A DNA stretch of 20,336 nt from JBCKUK01 sp038924905 (lineage in GTDB: Bacteria > Pseudomonadota > Gammaproteobacteria > Burkholderiales > Methylophilaceae). The notes under the pieces are model-generated. The model had not been told where the DNA came from. It was given only the letters and a program-made list of their open reading frames with translations, and made no database searches. The position numbers and the translations under genes are program-made. Positions 6,018-14,173 of this stretch are shown here, one piece after another (position 1 is the stretch's first letter; each line of letters begins with the position of its first letter). The DNA is taken from assembly GCA_038924905.1 (NCBI GenBank), contig JBCKUK010000024.1, forward strand, positions 1 through 20,336, read 5' to 3'.

Positions 6018-7784
6018 TCACTTCTGCCAAGCATCTCGTAGCGTTACCGTGCGGTTAAACACTGGCGTACCCGCCTTTGAGTCTTTGCTGTCTACCACGA
6101 AATAACCATGCCGTTCGAACTGAAATCTATCTTCCGGCCTCACATCTTTCAATGCAAGTTCCAATTGCGCGGTAATGGCTTTGACAGAATCCGGGTTGAG
6201 GTCGTTCAGGTAATCACGGTCACCAGCACCGGGATGTGCTTCCTTGAAAAGTCTGTCATACAGGCGCACTTCGGCAGCGTAGGCGTGCTGGGCCGAGATC
6301 CAGTGGATGTTGCCTTTTACCTTGACGGTATCTGATCCCGGCGTGCCGGATTTGGTGTCGGGCAGGTAGTCGCAATGTACTACGGCAACATTGCCTGCGG
6401 CATCTTTCTCAAAGCCGGTGCATTTGACCACATAGCCATAACGCAGGCGTACCATGTTGTCCGGGAACAGGCGGAAATAGCCCTTGCTGGGTACTTCCAT
6501 AAAATCCTCGCGCTCTATCCAAAGCTCTTTTGAAAGTTGCACTACCCGTTTACCCAGCTCTGGTTTTTGCGGATGGTTAGGCGCAAAACAATCCTCGGAT
6601 TGATTTTCTGGGTAGTTATCAATCACCAGCTTGATCGGGTCGAGCACGGCAATGCGGCGTTCGTCGGATTCGTTGAGTACCTCACGCATGCAGTCTTCGA
6701 GGATGGTGTATTCGATCCATGAATCTGCTTTGGAGACGCCAATGCGTTCGGCAAACAACCTGAAACCCTCTGGCGTATAGCCACGGCGGCGCGCGCCAGC
6801 CAGGGTGGGCAGGCGCGGGTCATCCCAGCCAGTGACGTGTTTATTTTCAACCAGCTCAATCAACCTGCGTTTGGAAAGCACCACATAGGTCAGGTTGAGA
6901 CGGGCGAATTCGTATTGCTTGGGCAGCGGATGTGCTAACAGGCCAGCTTCAGCCAGCCTTTCCAGCAGCCAATCGTAGAACGGGCGTTGGTCTTCAAACT
7001 CCAGCGTGCAGATGGAGTGCGTGATATTTTCCAGCGCGTCCTCAATCGGGTGGGCGTAGGTGTACATCGGGTAAATGCACCATTTATCGCCGGTGTTGTG
7101 GTGGGTGGCGCGCTTGATGCGGTAGATGGCCGGGTCGCGCAGGTTGATGTTGGGCGAGGCCATATCAATTTTGGCGCGCAGTACCATGCTGCCATCGGCA
7201 TATTTGCCATCGCGCATCTCATGGAACAAGCCCAGTGACTCATCCGCAGGGCGGTTGCGCCACGGCGAATCCTTGCCGGGCTCGGTCAGGGTGCCGCGGT
7301 TGGCGCGCATTTCATCAGCTGATTGCTGATCCACATAGGCATGGCCTGCGCTGATCAGCGCCTCTGCCGCTTGATACATAAAATCAAAATAATTGCTGGC
7401 GTAATAGAGATTGTTATCGCCGAAGCCTTCCCAGCTAAAGCCCAGCCATTTCACCGATTCGGTGATGCTATCCACATATTCCTGTTCTTCTTTTTCCGGG
7501 TTGGTGTCGTCAAAGCGCAGATGGCACACGCCGCCGTAATCGCGCGCCAGACCAAAATTAAGGCAGATGGATTTGGCGTGGCCGATGTGCAAATAGCCAT
7601 TGGGTTCCGGCGGAAAACGTGTGCGGATTTTAGCCGGGTCCGGTTTGCCGCTTGCCTGGTGCGTGGCGCCGCCTGGGCTGCCATCCCACTTTTTTTTGGT
7701 ATAGGTGCCTTGCGCTAAATCGCGCTCGATAATGCCGCGAATAAAATTAGGGGCGGGGAAGGCAGGCGTTTTTTCTGATGACAT
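6018..7784 (-). CDS. glnS: Glutaminyl-tRNA synthetase
   Basis: This class I synthetase attaches glutamine to tRNA(Gln). With the ATG at 7784 it has 588 residues. PEPNGYLHIGHAKS holds the HIGH motif (66-69) and VVLSKRRL the KMSKS-type loop (303-307). FDDTNP and the two C-terminal anticodon-binding beta barrels are present. A Gly/Pro/Lys-rich stretch (about 30-52) lies between the first helix and the TRFPPEPNG core. I prefer the ATG at 7784 (MSSEKTPAF) because the NFIRGIIERDL start matches the family; an in-frame ATG at 7814 adds ten residues, and neither has a clear ribosome binding site. A direct GlnRS implies glutamine is charged without the GatCAB amidation route. It is divergent from birA. 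Confidence 0.95.
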   Translation of the reverse strand: MSSEKTPAFPAPNFIRGIIERDLAQGTYTKKKWDGSPGGATHQASGKPDPAKIRTRFPPEPNGYLHIGHAKSICLNFGLARDYGGVCHLRFDDTNPEKEEQEYVDSITESVKWLGFSWEGFGDNNLYYASNYFDFMYQAAEALISAGHAYVDQQSADEMRANRGTLTEPGKDSPWRNRPADESLGLFHEMRDGKYADGSMVLRAKIDMASPNINLRDPAIYRIKRATHHNTGDKWCIYPMYTYAHPIEDALENITHSICTLEFEDQRPFYDWLLERLAEAGLLAHPLPKQYEFARLNLTYVVLSKRRLIELVENKHVTGWDDPRLPTLAGARRRGYTPEGFRLFAERIGVSKADSWIEYTILEDCMREVLNESDERRIAVLDPIKLVIDNYPENQSEDCFAPNHPQKPELGKRVVQLSKELWIEREDFMEVPSKGYFRLFPDNMVRLRYGYVVKCTGFEKDAAGNVAVVHCDYLPDTKSGTPGSDTVKVKGNIHWISAQHAYAAEVRLYDRLFKEAHPGAGDRDYLNDLNPDSVKAITAQLELALKDVRPEDRFQFERHGYFVVDSKDSKAGTPVFNRTVTLRDAWQK

Positions 7785-7872
7785 GGCAGGTTTAATTAAA
7801 AATATTTCCGTCATTTTACACGTAGCCAGCCTGACAAAGTTTGTTGCCCGCTATGCTAATATTGTTTGACGC

Positions 7873-8877
7873 ATGAACAATCTCACCTTCCCCATTTTAC
7901 GCCTGCTCGCAGATGGCCGTTTTCACTCTGGCGAGGCGATTGCACAGCGCTTTAAGGTGTCGCGCACCACGGTCTGGGGCGCTTTGCAGGAGGCCGAGGC
8001 GCTGGGCGTACAGATTTTTTCTGTACGCGGACGCGGCTATAAGTTGCCCGAGCCGATTACCTTGCTGGAGCGCGATGCTGTGCTGAATGCGATAGGCGAG
8101 GAGCGCGCCTGGTTTAACCTGGAGCTGCACGACCAGCTCGAATCCACCAACAGCTATTTGATGAAACAGGCGCAGGCCAATAGCGGCGGCTTTGGTGCGG
8201 CACATGCGACTTGTGTGGCGGTGTCATTGCAAACGCATGGCAAGGGGCGACGTGGGCGCTCATGGCAGGCAGGGTTAGGGTCTAGCCTGACTTTTTCGCT
8301 GCTGTGGCGCTTCCATGTGGGCGCTTCTGCGCTATCCGGCCTGAGCCTGGCGGTGGGCGTGGCACTGATACGCACCCTGCATGCGGCAGGGGCGACCAAA
8401 GCAAAACTTAAATGGCCAAATGATGTGCTTTATTACCACGATAGCCATTACCAGAAACTGGCGGGCATCCTGATTGAATTACAGGGCGATATGGAAGGCC
8501 CAAGCGCCGCGGTGATAGGTGTAGGCGTCAATTTACACTTGCCGGAGCGGCTCAAGCAGCATATTTACCAGCCCGCGATTGATTTGGAGACAGCAACGGC
8601 GCAGCCAGTAAACCCGAGCGAGTTGCTGGGCCTGATGCTTAAAAACCTGGCGGATGTATTGCGTGAATTTGAAGCCAACGGATTTGAAAATCTGCGCGAG
8701 GAATGGCTGCAACACCATGCCTACCAAGGCCAGCCAGTGCACCTGTCGTTGCCCGATGGGCGCGAGGTGCAAGGCACAGCCAATGACATTGCGGCAGACG
8801 GCGTGCTGCTGGTCGAAACGGCATCCGGCTTGCAGCGTTTTTCGGCGGGCGAAATCAGTTTGCGAGGCGCATTGTGA
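7873..8877 (+). CDS. birA: Biotin-protein ligase / biotin operon repressor BirA
   Basis: This 334-residue protein activates biotin with ATP and attaches it to acceptor lysines such as on the acetyl-CoA carboxylase carrier protein. The N-terminus is a winged helix-turn-helix (RFKVSRTTVWGALQEAEALG, residues 26-45, then GRGYKL), so it can also repress DNA targets. The ligase core has ESTNSY (90-95), the biotinyl-AMP loop GKGRRGRSW (123-131), KLKWPNDV (178-185) and KLAGILIEL (from 195). The SH3-like C-terminal domain follows. It is the first gene of a four-gene run: its TGA overlaps the coaX GTG by 4 bp. The start is divergent from glnS, and no strong ribosome binding site is seen. Confidence 0.95.
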   Translation: MNNLTFPILRLLADGRFHSGEAIAQRFKVSRTTVWGALQEAEALGVQIFSVRGRGYKLPEPITLLERDAVLNAIGEERAWFNLELHDQLESTNSYLMKQAQANSGGFGAAHATCVAVSLQTHGKGRRGRSWQAGLGSSLTFSLLWRFHVGASALSGLSLAVGVALIRTLHAAGATKAKLKWPNDVLYYHDSHYQKLAGILIELQGDMEGPSAAVIGVGVNLHLPERLKQHIYQPAIDLETATAQPVNPSELLGLMLKNLADVLREFEANGFENLREEWLQHHAYQGQPVHLSLPDGREVQGTANDIAADGVLLVETASGLQRFSAGEISLRGAL

Positions 8878-9638
8878 TTTCAACCACAATCTTAACTATA
8901 GACGCCGGTAACAGCCGCACTAAATGGGGCGTGTTTGATAGTGCCGGTGAATTAAAGGCGCATGGTGTCAGCCTAAACCAAGAGCTAAGTGCAGTGCCTG
9001 TTGCCTGGCGTGCCTGCAAACGCGCTGTGGTATCCAATGTGGCGGGCGATGCATTTGCAAAACATTTGAACGCACTGTTGCAACCGCTTGCCATCCCTGT
9101 GCATTGGGTAACCGCTACAGCGGAAAATTGCGGCGTAAAAAATAGTTACAGCGACCCGCAGCAATTGGGCACAGACCGCTGGGCGGCTTTGATAGCAGCC
9201 TGGCAGCATTATCACGCACCTTGTGTGGTAGCCAATGCAGGCACCGCGCTGACGGTAGATGCGCTGGGAGTTGATAAAAAAACTGGACATGGTATCTTCT
9301 TGGGCGGGCTCATATTGCCGGGGTTTAATTTGATGCAGACCAGTCTAATCAAAGCCGCGCCTAGCCTAGCCGGTGGCTCCGGCAGTATGCAGAACTTCCC
9401 TGCCAATACCGGAGACGCACTTCATACAGGTGCTTTAAGCGCAATGGCAGGGGCGGTAGAATCCGTGGTAATTAAATTGCAGCAACGCGAGGCTGGTGCA
9501 CCGCGTTGCATAGTAAGTGGTGGCGATGCAATGCGTCTGGCAGATGCTCTGAATGCCAGCGCGATAGTCAATAACGTGGTGATAGCCGATAATCTTGTGC
9601 TACAGGGTCTAATAGAGTTAGAAAGAGAAATTGCATGA
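8874..9638 (+). CDS. coaX: Type III pantothenate kinase CoaX
   Basis: This 254-residue enzyme phosphorylates pantothenate, the first step of coenzyme A synthesis; type III enzymes need a monovalent cation and are not inhibited by CoA. The ASKHA-fold phosphate 1 loop is TIDAGNSRTKWG (8-19), the pantothenate-site motif is GTDRW (99-103), and NAGTALTVDAL (121-131) and GGLILPG follow. The start is GTG at 8874, overlapping the birA stop as GTGA. In Neisseria the homologous activities are fused in one BirA-CoaX protein, as I recall; here they are separate but coupled. Its stop overlaps the next ATG by 4 bp. Confidence 0.94.
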   Translation: MISTTILTIDAGNSRTKWGVFDSAGELKAHGVSLNQELSAVPVAWRACKRAVVSNVAGDAFAKHLNALLQPLAIPVHWVTATAENCGVKNSYSDPQQLGTDRWAALIAAWQHYHAPCVVANAGTALTVDALGVDKKTGHGIFLGGLILPGFNLMQTSLIKAAPSLAGGSGSMQNFPANTGDALHTGALSAMAGAVESVVIKLQQREAGAPRCIVSGGDAMRLADALNASAIVNNVVIADNLVLQGLIELEREIA

Positions 9639-10318
9639 AGTGGATAGTCTGGCTGTTTGCCATCGTAAATATCTTGCTGCTGACTTTTTTCAATCTGGAT
9701 TTGTCACCGCCTGCCAGCGTGCCAACCAACCATCAGCCGTTGCAGGCCGAAAAAATAAAATTACTGACGCCAAAAGAGATTGAGGCGCTACCCAGGAAAG
9801 AAACTGAAGTTAAAGAAATCGTGGCGGTAGCACCGCCTGTTGACACGGCACCAGTGCAAGTTGCTTGTTATGAATGGGGCAGTTTTTCTGTGGCCAGCCT
9901 GCGAAAAGCGCGTAGTATTCTTACCAAATATTCTCTTGATGCAACGGTTAAGCAACAAAGTTTGCAGGAAGCCACGCGCCATTGGGTGTATATTCCCCGT
10001 TTAGCCTCAGCAGAGGCAGCGCAAGCCAAAGTAGAGGAGTTGCACGCGCTCGGTGTAGAAGATTTTTTTGTAGTGCAGGAGATACAGTGGCACAATGCAA
10101 TTTCGCTTGGGGTATTTAAGGACGAGCAATTAGCGGCTAAACTGTTGGAAGAGTTAAAAAGCAAGGGTGTAGTTTCAGCGGTAAAAGGGGTACGCAATCT
10201 CGAAAAGGGCCAAGCCAGTTTGTTTATCAGCAATATGTCAGCTGATACGGCGGCCGAAATTGAAAAGCTGAAACCGGATTTTCCGGGAAGCGAACTTAAA
10301 CAGGCAATTTGTCAATAG
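9635..10318 (+). CDS. Membrane-anchored SPOR-domain protein
   Basis: This 227-residue protein starts with one membrane helix (WIVWLFAIVNILLLTFF, residues 3-19), then a Pro/Lys/Glu-rich linker to about 75. A SPOR-like repeat spans about 78-158: YEWGSFSVASLRKARSILTK, then WVYIPRLASAEAAQAKVEEL, then AISLGVFKDEQLAAKLLEEL. The protein would sit in the inner membrane with the SPOR domain in the periplasm, where such domains bind denuded septal peptidoglycan. Its specific role is unknown. The ATG overlaps the coaX stop by 4 bp, so it belongs to the birA operon. Its position after coaX is a conserved-looking arrangement in betaproteobacteria, from memory. Confidence 0.85.
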   Translation: MKWIVWLFAIVNILLLTFFNLDLSPPASVPTNHQPLQAEKIKLLTPKEIEALPRKETEVKEIVAVAPPVDTAPVQVACYEWGSFSVASLRKARSILTKYSLDATVKQQSLQEATRHWVYIPRLASAEAAQAKVEELHALGVEDFFVVQEIQWHNAISLGVFKDEQLAAKLLEELKSKGVVSAVKGVRNLEKGQASLFISNMSADTAAEIEKLKPDFPGSELKQAICQ

Positions 10319-10326
10319 GAGCTAGT

Positions 10327-10677
10327 ATGGGAATCATCAAATCAATCACAAAAAAAGTGGCGATGGTAGGAGCGATTGTTGCGGGCAAGAAGATGTTGAA
10401 CCAAGCAATGGGAACTGCGGCGGGTAAGATGCAGGATGCGGCTAAAATGATGCAGACGACAGCCAAGCCGAAGGCAGCTGCAAAACCTAAAGCCAAAGCT
10501 AAGCCAAAAGCCAAAGCTAAGCCAAAAGCCAAAGCTAAGCCAAAAGCCAAAGCTAAGCCCAAGGCAAAAGCAAAAACAGCGGCCAAGCCTAAGGCTAAAG
10601 CCAAGCCAAAAGCCAAGGCCAAACCAAAAGCTAAGGCCAAGGCTAAACCAAAAGCAAAATCCGCCGCTAAAAAATAA
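10327..10677 (+). CDS. Lysine/alanine/proline-repeat histone H1-like protein
   Basis: This protein has 116 residues from ATG 10327, which AGGAG (10317-10321) precedes by 5 bp; a TTG at 10309 is in frame but not needed. Residues 1-45 form a helix-prone N-terminus with a hydrophobic stretch (VAMVGAIVAG). The rest is nearly all K, A and P in tandem PKAKAK units, ending SAAKK. Such tails resemble histone H1 C-termini and the AlgP/HctB-type bacterial proteins that bind DNA non-specifically. DNA binding is inferred from composition; the hydrophobic N-terminus is not typical and could suit membrane contact. It starts 8 bp after the SPOR gene stop, last in the birA operon. Confidence 0.8.
   Translation: MGIIKSITKKVAMVGAIVAGKKMLNQAMGTAAGKMQDAAKMMQTTAKPKAAAKPKAKAKPKAKAKPKAKAKPKAKAKPKAKAKTAAKPKAKAKPKAKAKPKAKAKAKPKAKSAAKK
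10483..10554 (+). repeat. 18-bp tandem repeats in the H1-like gene
   Basis: Three identical copies of AAGCCAAAAGCCAAAGCT lie at 10501-10554, preceded by a near-copy at 10483-10500. Degenerate copies continue to about 10660. Each unit encodes the hexapeptide KPKAKA, so unit gain or loss keeps the reading frame. Confidence 0.9.
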
Positions 10678-10706
10678 AGTTTACTGGACTAGACTCAGTA
10701 AAAATA

Positions 10707-10734
10707 AAAAAGCCAAACAAACGTTCGGCTTTTT
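10707..10734. terminator. Bidirectional intrinsic terminator
   Basis: AAAAAGCC (10707-10714) pairs with GGCTTTTT (10727-10734); an inner AAC/GTT pairing closes a small loop. The stem has A and T tracts on both sides, so it can stop the birA operon on the plus strand and the aceE-aceF-lpdA operon on the minus strand, which converge here. Confidence 0.8.
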
Positions 10735-10754
10735 AGTTGGGTTTGTCTGGATGG

Positions 10755-12590
10755 TTAACGCTTTTTAATATAAAGGTCGGTAATCGTACCTTCCATCATT
10801 TCTGCGGCAAAGCCAACGGTTTCCGACAAGGTCGGATGCGAGTGAATGGTGAGGCCGAGGTCTTCAGCGTCAGCCCCCATTTCTATTGCCAGCACGGTTT
10901 CTGCCAGCAATTCTCCCGCATTGATGCCGACAATGCCCGCGCCAATCAGCCTATGCGTGGTTTTATCAAAGATCAGTTTTGTAACGCCTTCGGTGCGTGA
11001 GATTAATAATGCCCGTCCACTGGCCGCCCAGGGGAATGAGGCTTTCTCGATTTCAATCCCTTTAGCTTTTGCTTCAATTTCTGTCACGCCAGCCCATGCT
11101 ACTTCCGGGTCGGTATAGGCAACGGATGGTATCGCCATGGCCTGAAACTCAACTTTATGGCCGGCAATTACTTCTGCCGCCACCTTGCCTTCGTGTGAAG
11201 CTTTATGCGCCAGCATGGGCTGGCCGACAATATCGCCAATGGCAAAAATATGCGGGATTGCATTTCCTTGGTTGTCACGGGTACGCATCTGTTTATCCAC
11301 GGCGATAAAGCCGTGGTCATCCACTGCCACACCTGCGTGTTCCGCGCCAATGTTCTTGCCGTTAGGGCGGCGGCCGATAGCGACCAGTACGCGGTCGTAG
11401 ACTTGAGGTTGCGTTTTATTTTCTGGCGCATTTTCGCCTTCAAACCAAACGTGGATGCCGTCTTTTTTTGGCTCCATTTTGCTGACCTTAGTGCTCAGCA
11501 TGATTTTCTCAAAGCGTTTTTCCATGCGCTTTTGCAAAGGTCGCACCAAGTCACGGTCACAGCCTTGAATGAGGCCGTCGGAGAGCTCCACGACAGTTAC
11601 TTTGCTACCGAATGCGTCATACACTGTGCCCATTTCCAGGCCGATAATACCGCCGCCAACCAGCAGCAAACGTTTGGGAATATCTTCCAACAGCAGGGCG
11701 CCTGTCGAATCCATGATGCGCGGATCATCATCTGCGCCGGGCATCCTGGCGGCCTGTGAGCCGGCAGCGATAATGGCATTGTCAAAAGAGACGGTGGTGA
11801 CCGAGCCATCGGCCGCAGTGACCTTGATTTGATTGGGCGAAGTAAATTGGCCAACACCTACCACGGTAGTGACTTCACGCTGCTTGGCCATTTGCGCCAG
11901 GCCACCGGTGAGTTTGGCTACTACATCGTTGGATTTCCATTCGCGCAGCTTGGAGAGCGCGATGGTCGGGCGGCCAAAAGTAATGCCGTGCGCGGCCATT
12001 TCCTCGGCCTCGGTAATGACTTTGGCGGCGTGTAACAAAGCCTTGGATGGGATGCAGCCAACATTGAGGCAGACACCGCCCAAGGTGGCATAGCGTTCAA
12101 TAAGGACCACCTTCTTACCAAGGTCGGCGGCGCGGAAAGCGGCGGTGTAGCCGCCGGGGCCAGAGCCCAGCACCAACACCTCTGCATGCAAGTCCGAACT
12201 CGATTGCTTCGCCACTACTTTGTCAGCTTCGTTGCTCGCTTCTCGCTGCACTACTTGTGCTATCTTTGAAGCTTGCTCCTCGCTTTCGCGTACTGGCGTC
12301 GCACTCGAATTCGCAGACGCAGATGCAGGCGAGTTCGTTTCAATTGCAGCTTCCGCTTCAAGCAAGAGAATCAGCGTACCCTTGGCGACCTTGTCGCCAA
12401 CCTTCACTTTCAACTCTTTGACCGTGCCGGCATGGGACGATGGCATATCCATCGAGGCCTTATCGGACTCGAGCGTGATAAGAGGGTCTTCCTTGGCAAT
12501 GACGTCGCCGGGTTTAACCAGCACTTCGATCACGTCAACGCTATCGAAATTGCCGATGTCAGGCACAAGAACTTCAGTAATTTGACTCAT
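10755..12590 (-). CDS. lpdA: Dihydrolipoyl dehydrogenase (E3) with N-terminal lipoyl domain
   Basis: This 611-residue flavoenzyme reoxidises dihydrolipoamide in the pyruvate dehydrogenase complex, passing electrons to NAD+. Residues 1-80 are a lipoyl domain with lipoyl lysine K44 in ESDKASMD. An Ala/Ser/Glu-rich linker runs to about 133. The E3 core has the FAD motif LGSGPGGYTAA (from 141), the redox disulfide C174/C179 in GGVCLNVGCIPSK, an NAD motif VGGGIIGLEMG, and the catalytic HSHPTLSE near the C-terminus. Extended E3 proteins of this kind are known in Neisseria and other betaproteobacteria. It is the last gene of the operon, 189 bp after aceF, across an inverted repeat. Confidence 0.96.
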   Translation of the reverse strand: MSQITEVLVPDIGNFDSVDVIEVLVKPGDVIAKEDPLITLESDKASMDMPSSHAGTVKELKVKVGDKVAKGTLILLLEAEAAIETNSPASASANSSATPVRESEEQASKIAQVVQREASNEADKVVAKQSSSDLHAEVLVLGSGPGGYTAAFRAADLGKKVVLIERYATLGGVCLNVGCIPSKALLHAAKVITEAEEMAAHGITFGRPTIALSKLREWKSNDVVAKLTGGLAQMAKQREVTTVVGVGQFTSPNQIKVTAADGSVTTVSFDNAIIAAGSQAARMPGADDDPRIMDSTGALLLEDIPKRLLLVGGGIIGLEMGTVYDAFGSKVTVVELSDGLIQGCDRDLVRPLQKRMEKRFEKIMLSTKVSKMEPKKDGIHVWFEGENAPENKTQPQVYDRVLVAIGRRPNGKNIGAEHAGVAVDDHGFIAVDKQMRTRDNQGNAIPHIFAIGDIVGQPMLAHKASHEGKVAAEVIAGHKVEFQAMAIPSVAYTDPEVAWAGVTEIEAKAKGIEIEKASFPWAASGRALLISRTEGVTKLIFDKTTHRLIGAGIVGINAGELLAETVLAIEMGADAEDLGLTIHSHPTLSETVGFAAEMMEGTITDLYIKKR

Positions 12591-12609
12591 GTATGAAAAA
12601 CCTTTTTAA

Positions 12610-12753
12610 GCCACAGAGGGCACAGAGAACACAGAGAAAAACTAATCAAAAACAATCACTACAGATAAAAAATATGGTCTTAGGATTGATGTAATCATTG
12701 ATTATTTTTATTTAGGTTTTGAAGTTCTCTGTGAGCTCTGTGTCCTCTGTGGC
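12610..12753. repeat. Inverted repeat between aceF and lpdA (CCACAGAGG type)
   Basis: The arm at 12610-12639 (GCCACAGAGGGCACAGAG...) and the reverse complement of 12724-12753 (GCCACAGAGGACACAGAG...) match at 26 of the first 29 positions. The 84-bp spacer is AT-rich. Each arm is itself built of CACAGAG units. Repeats of this wording are common between bacterial genes. In the operon mRNA it would fold into a long hairpin that could affect lpdA expression or mRNA decay. I see no ORF or other gene in 12591-12779. Confidence 0.8.
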
Positions 12754-12779
12754 TAATGTTTTTAACTGTGGTTAATTAT

Positions 12780-14162
12780 TTATAGTAACAACCTACGCAC
12801 ATCGGACAACATCATCCGCATGTGGCTAGTAAAACGCGCACCATCTGCGCCATCGACCACGCGGTGGTCATAAGATAGCGACAGTGGCAATATCAGGCGC
12901 GGCTCGAAGCCCTTGGTGGCCTTGTTGTAAACCGGCTGCATGGATGCGCGCGAAACCCCCAAAATCGCCACTTCCGGGAAATTGATGATGGGCGTGAAAG
13001 CTGTCCCGCCGATACCGCCCAGGCTGGAGATAGTAAAGCAGCCGCCTTGCATTTCTTCAATTTTGAGTTTGCGTTCGCGGGCTTTGGCAGACAGCTCACC
13101 GAGATCGCGCGCAATAGCCAGCACATCTTTTTGGTTCACATCGCGCACCACCGGCACCACCAAACCATCTGGCGTATCGCAGGCGAAACCGATGTTGACA
13201 TAATGCTTCATGATGAGCGCATCACCATCGGCTGAAAGTGAAGAGTTGAAATTAGGATAAGCGCGCAGCGCGTTAGCTGCGGCCTTTATCAAGAAGGCAA
13301 GCAGGGTGAGTTTGACGCCTTGTTTCTCGGCATCCCCCAACATGGATTTGCGGAATTCTTCGAGATCGGTGATATCAGCTTCATCAAACTGCGTGACATG
13401 CGGTGCAGTGACCCAGTTGCGATGCAGGTTTGCGCCGGAAATCTTTTTAATGCGTGACAGCGGTTTGGTTTCAATTTCGCCAAACTGGCTAAAATCAATG
13501 ACCGGCACTTGCGCTACTGCCATACCACCGACTGGTGCTTCAGCGCGCGGTTTGGAAAGCTCGCCTTTCACAAAGGCCTGGACATCGGATTGCAAAATTC
13601 TGTTTTTAGGGCCGCTACCTCTCACCAGTGCCAAGTCAGCGCCCAGCTCGCGTGCAAATTTACGCACCGAGGGGCTGGCGTGTGCGAGCTTGCCGGAGGC
13701 AGTGACAGCACTTGCGCCAACGGGATTGGGCGTTGCTTTTGGCGGAATAGGCGCGGACACCTCGGGCGCAGGCCTGCTTGGAGGCGGGAGAGCTTCGCGG
13801 GAAGAGTGAAGAGAGGAGGGTGATGCCCCCTCACCCCGACCCTCTCCCCCTGCCGGGGGCGAGGGAGGTTGCGTAGGTGCTGGGCCGCTGCCCTTTCCCC
13901 TTTCCCCTTTCCCCTTCTCTGATTCTGTGGCGTCCATAGTGAGGATCAACTTACCCTGTGCAGCCTTGTCGCCCACCTTCATCTTGATGTCTTTTACCAC
14001 GCCAGCAAACGGCGCAGGGATATCCATCGAAGCCTTGTCGGATTCGAGCGTGATCAGTGAATCATCCTTCGCTACGCTGTCGCCGGCTTTCACCAGCACT
14101 TCAATCACATCCACGCTATCAAAGTTGCCAATATCGGGGACGAGCACGTCTTTAATGGTCAT
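12780..14162 (-). CDS. aceF: Pyruvate dehydrogenase E2, dihydrolipoamide acetyltransferase
   Basis: This 460-residue core subunit carries acetyl groups from E1 to coenzyme A. A single lipoyl domain (1-78, lipoyl K43 in LESDKASMD) is followed by a long linker, a peripheral-subunit-binding domain at about 158-199 (HASPSVRKFARELGADL) and the catalytic domain, which ends with SLSYDHRVVDG (H433, D437). E. coli AceF has three lipoyl domains; one is normal in many betaproteobacteria. The linker at about 80-130 is odd: it starts SEKGKGERGKG and runs through PSPPAGGEGRGEG, encoded by DNA repeats (13800-13918). The Shine-Dalgarno overlaps the aceE stop (TAAGGGAAG), 11 bp downstream of aceE. Confidence 0.95.
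   Translation of the reverse strand: MTIKDVLVPDIGNFDSVDVIEVLVKAGDSVAKDDSLITLESDKASMDIPAPFAGVVKDIKMKVGDKAAQGKLILTMDATESEKGKGERGKGSGPAPTQPPSPPAGGEGRGEGASPSSLHSSREALPPPSRPAPEVSAPIPPKATPNPVGASAVTASGKLAHASPSVRKFARELGADLALVRGSGPKNRILQSDVQAFVKGELSKPRAEAPVGGMAVAQVPVIDFSQFGEIETKPLSRIKKISGANLHRNWVTAPHVTQFDEADITDLEEFRKSMLGDAEKQGVKLTLLAFLIKAAANALRAYPNFNSSLSADGDALIMKHYVNIGFACDTPDGLVVPVVRDVNQKDVLAIARDLGELSAKARERKLKIEEMQGGCFTISSLGGIGGTAFTPIINFPEVAILGVSRASMQPVYNKATKGFEPRLILPLSLSYDHRVVDGADGARFTSHMRMMLSDVRRLLL
13800..13918. repeat. Repeat cluster encoding the AceF linker
   Basis: Four tandem heptamers lie at 13891-13918 (CCCTTTC three times, then CCCTTCT). A GC-rich stem pairs 13840-13850 with 13855-13865 with one mismatch and loop TGCC. 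Looser heptamers (GGAAGAG, TGAAGAG, AGGAGGG) lie at 13800-13820. Sequence of this style is usually intergenic, yet here it stays open in the aceF frame and encodes a Gly/Pro/Glu/Lys-rich flexible linker. Confidence 0.75.
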
Positions 14163-14173
14163 GTCCGCTTCCC

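Noticed and set aside
7323..7718. 131-codon plus-strand frame inside glnS
   Set aside because: It lies antisense to conserved glnS sequence including the HIGH region and shows no family motif or start signal.
10296..10640. Minus-strand open frame rich in ALGLAF repeats
   Set aside because: It is the mirror of the lysine-repeat gene on the plus strand, which has the ribosome binding site and operon context.
10483..10660. CRISPR-like array
   Set aside because: The repeats are direct tandem coding repeats without spacers.
11205..11759. 184-codon plus-strand frame inside lpdA
   Set aside because: It is antisense to the conserved E3 core and has no ribosome binding site or recognisable domain.
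13306..13809. 167-codon plus-strand frame inside aceF
   Set aside because: It is antisense to the E2 catalytic and binding domains; its openness follows from the codon use of aceF.
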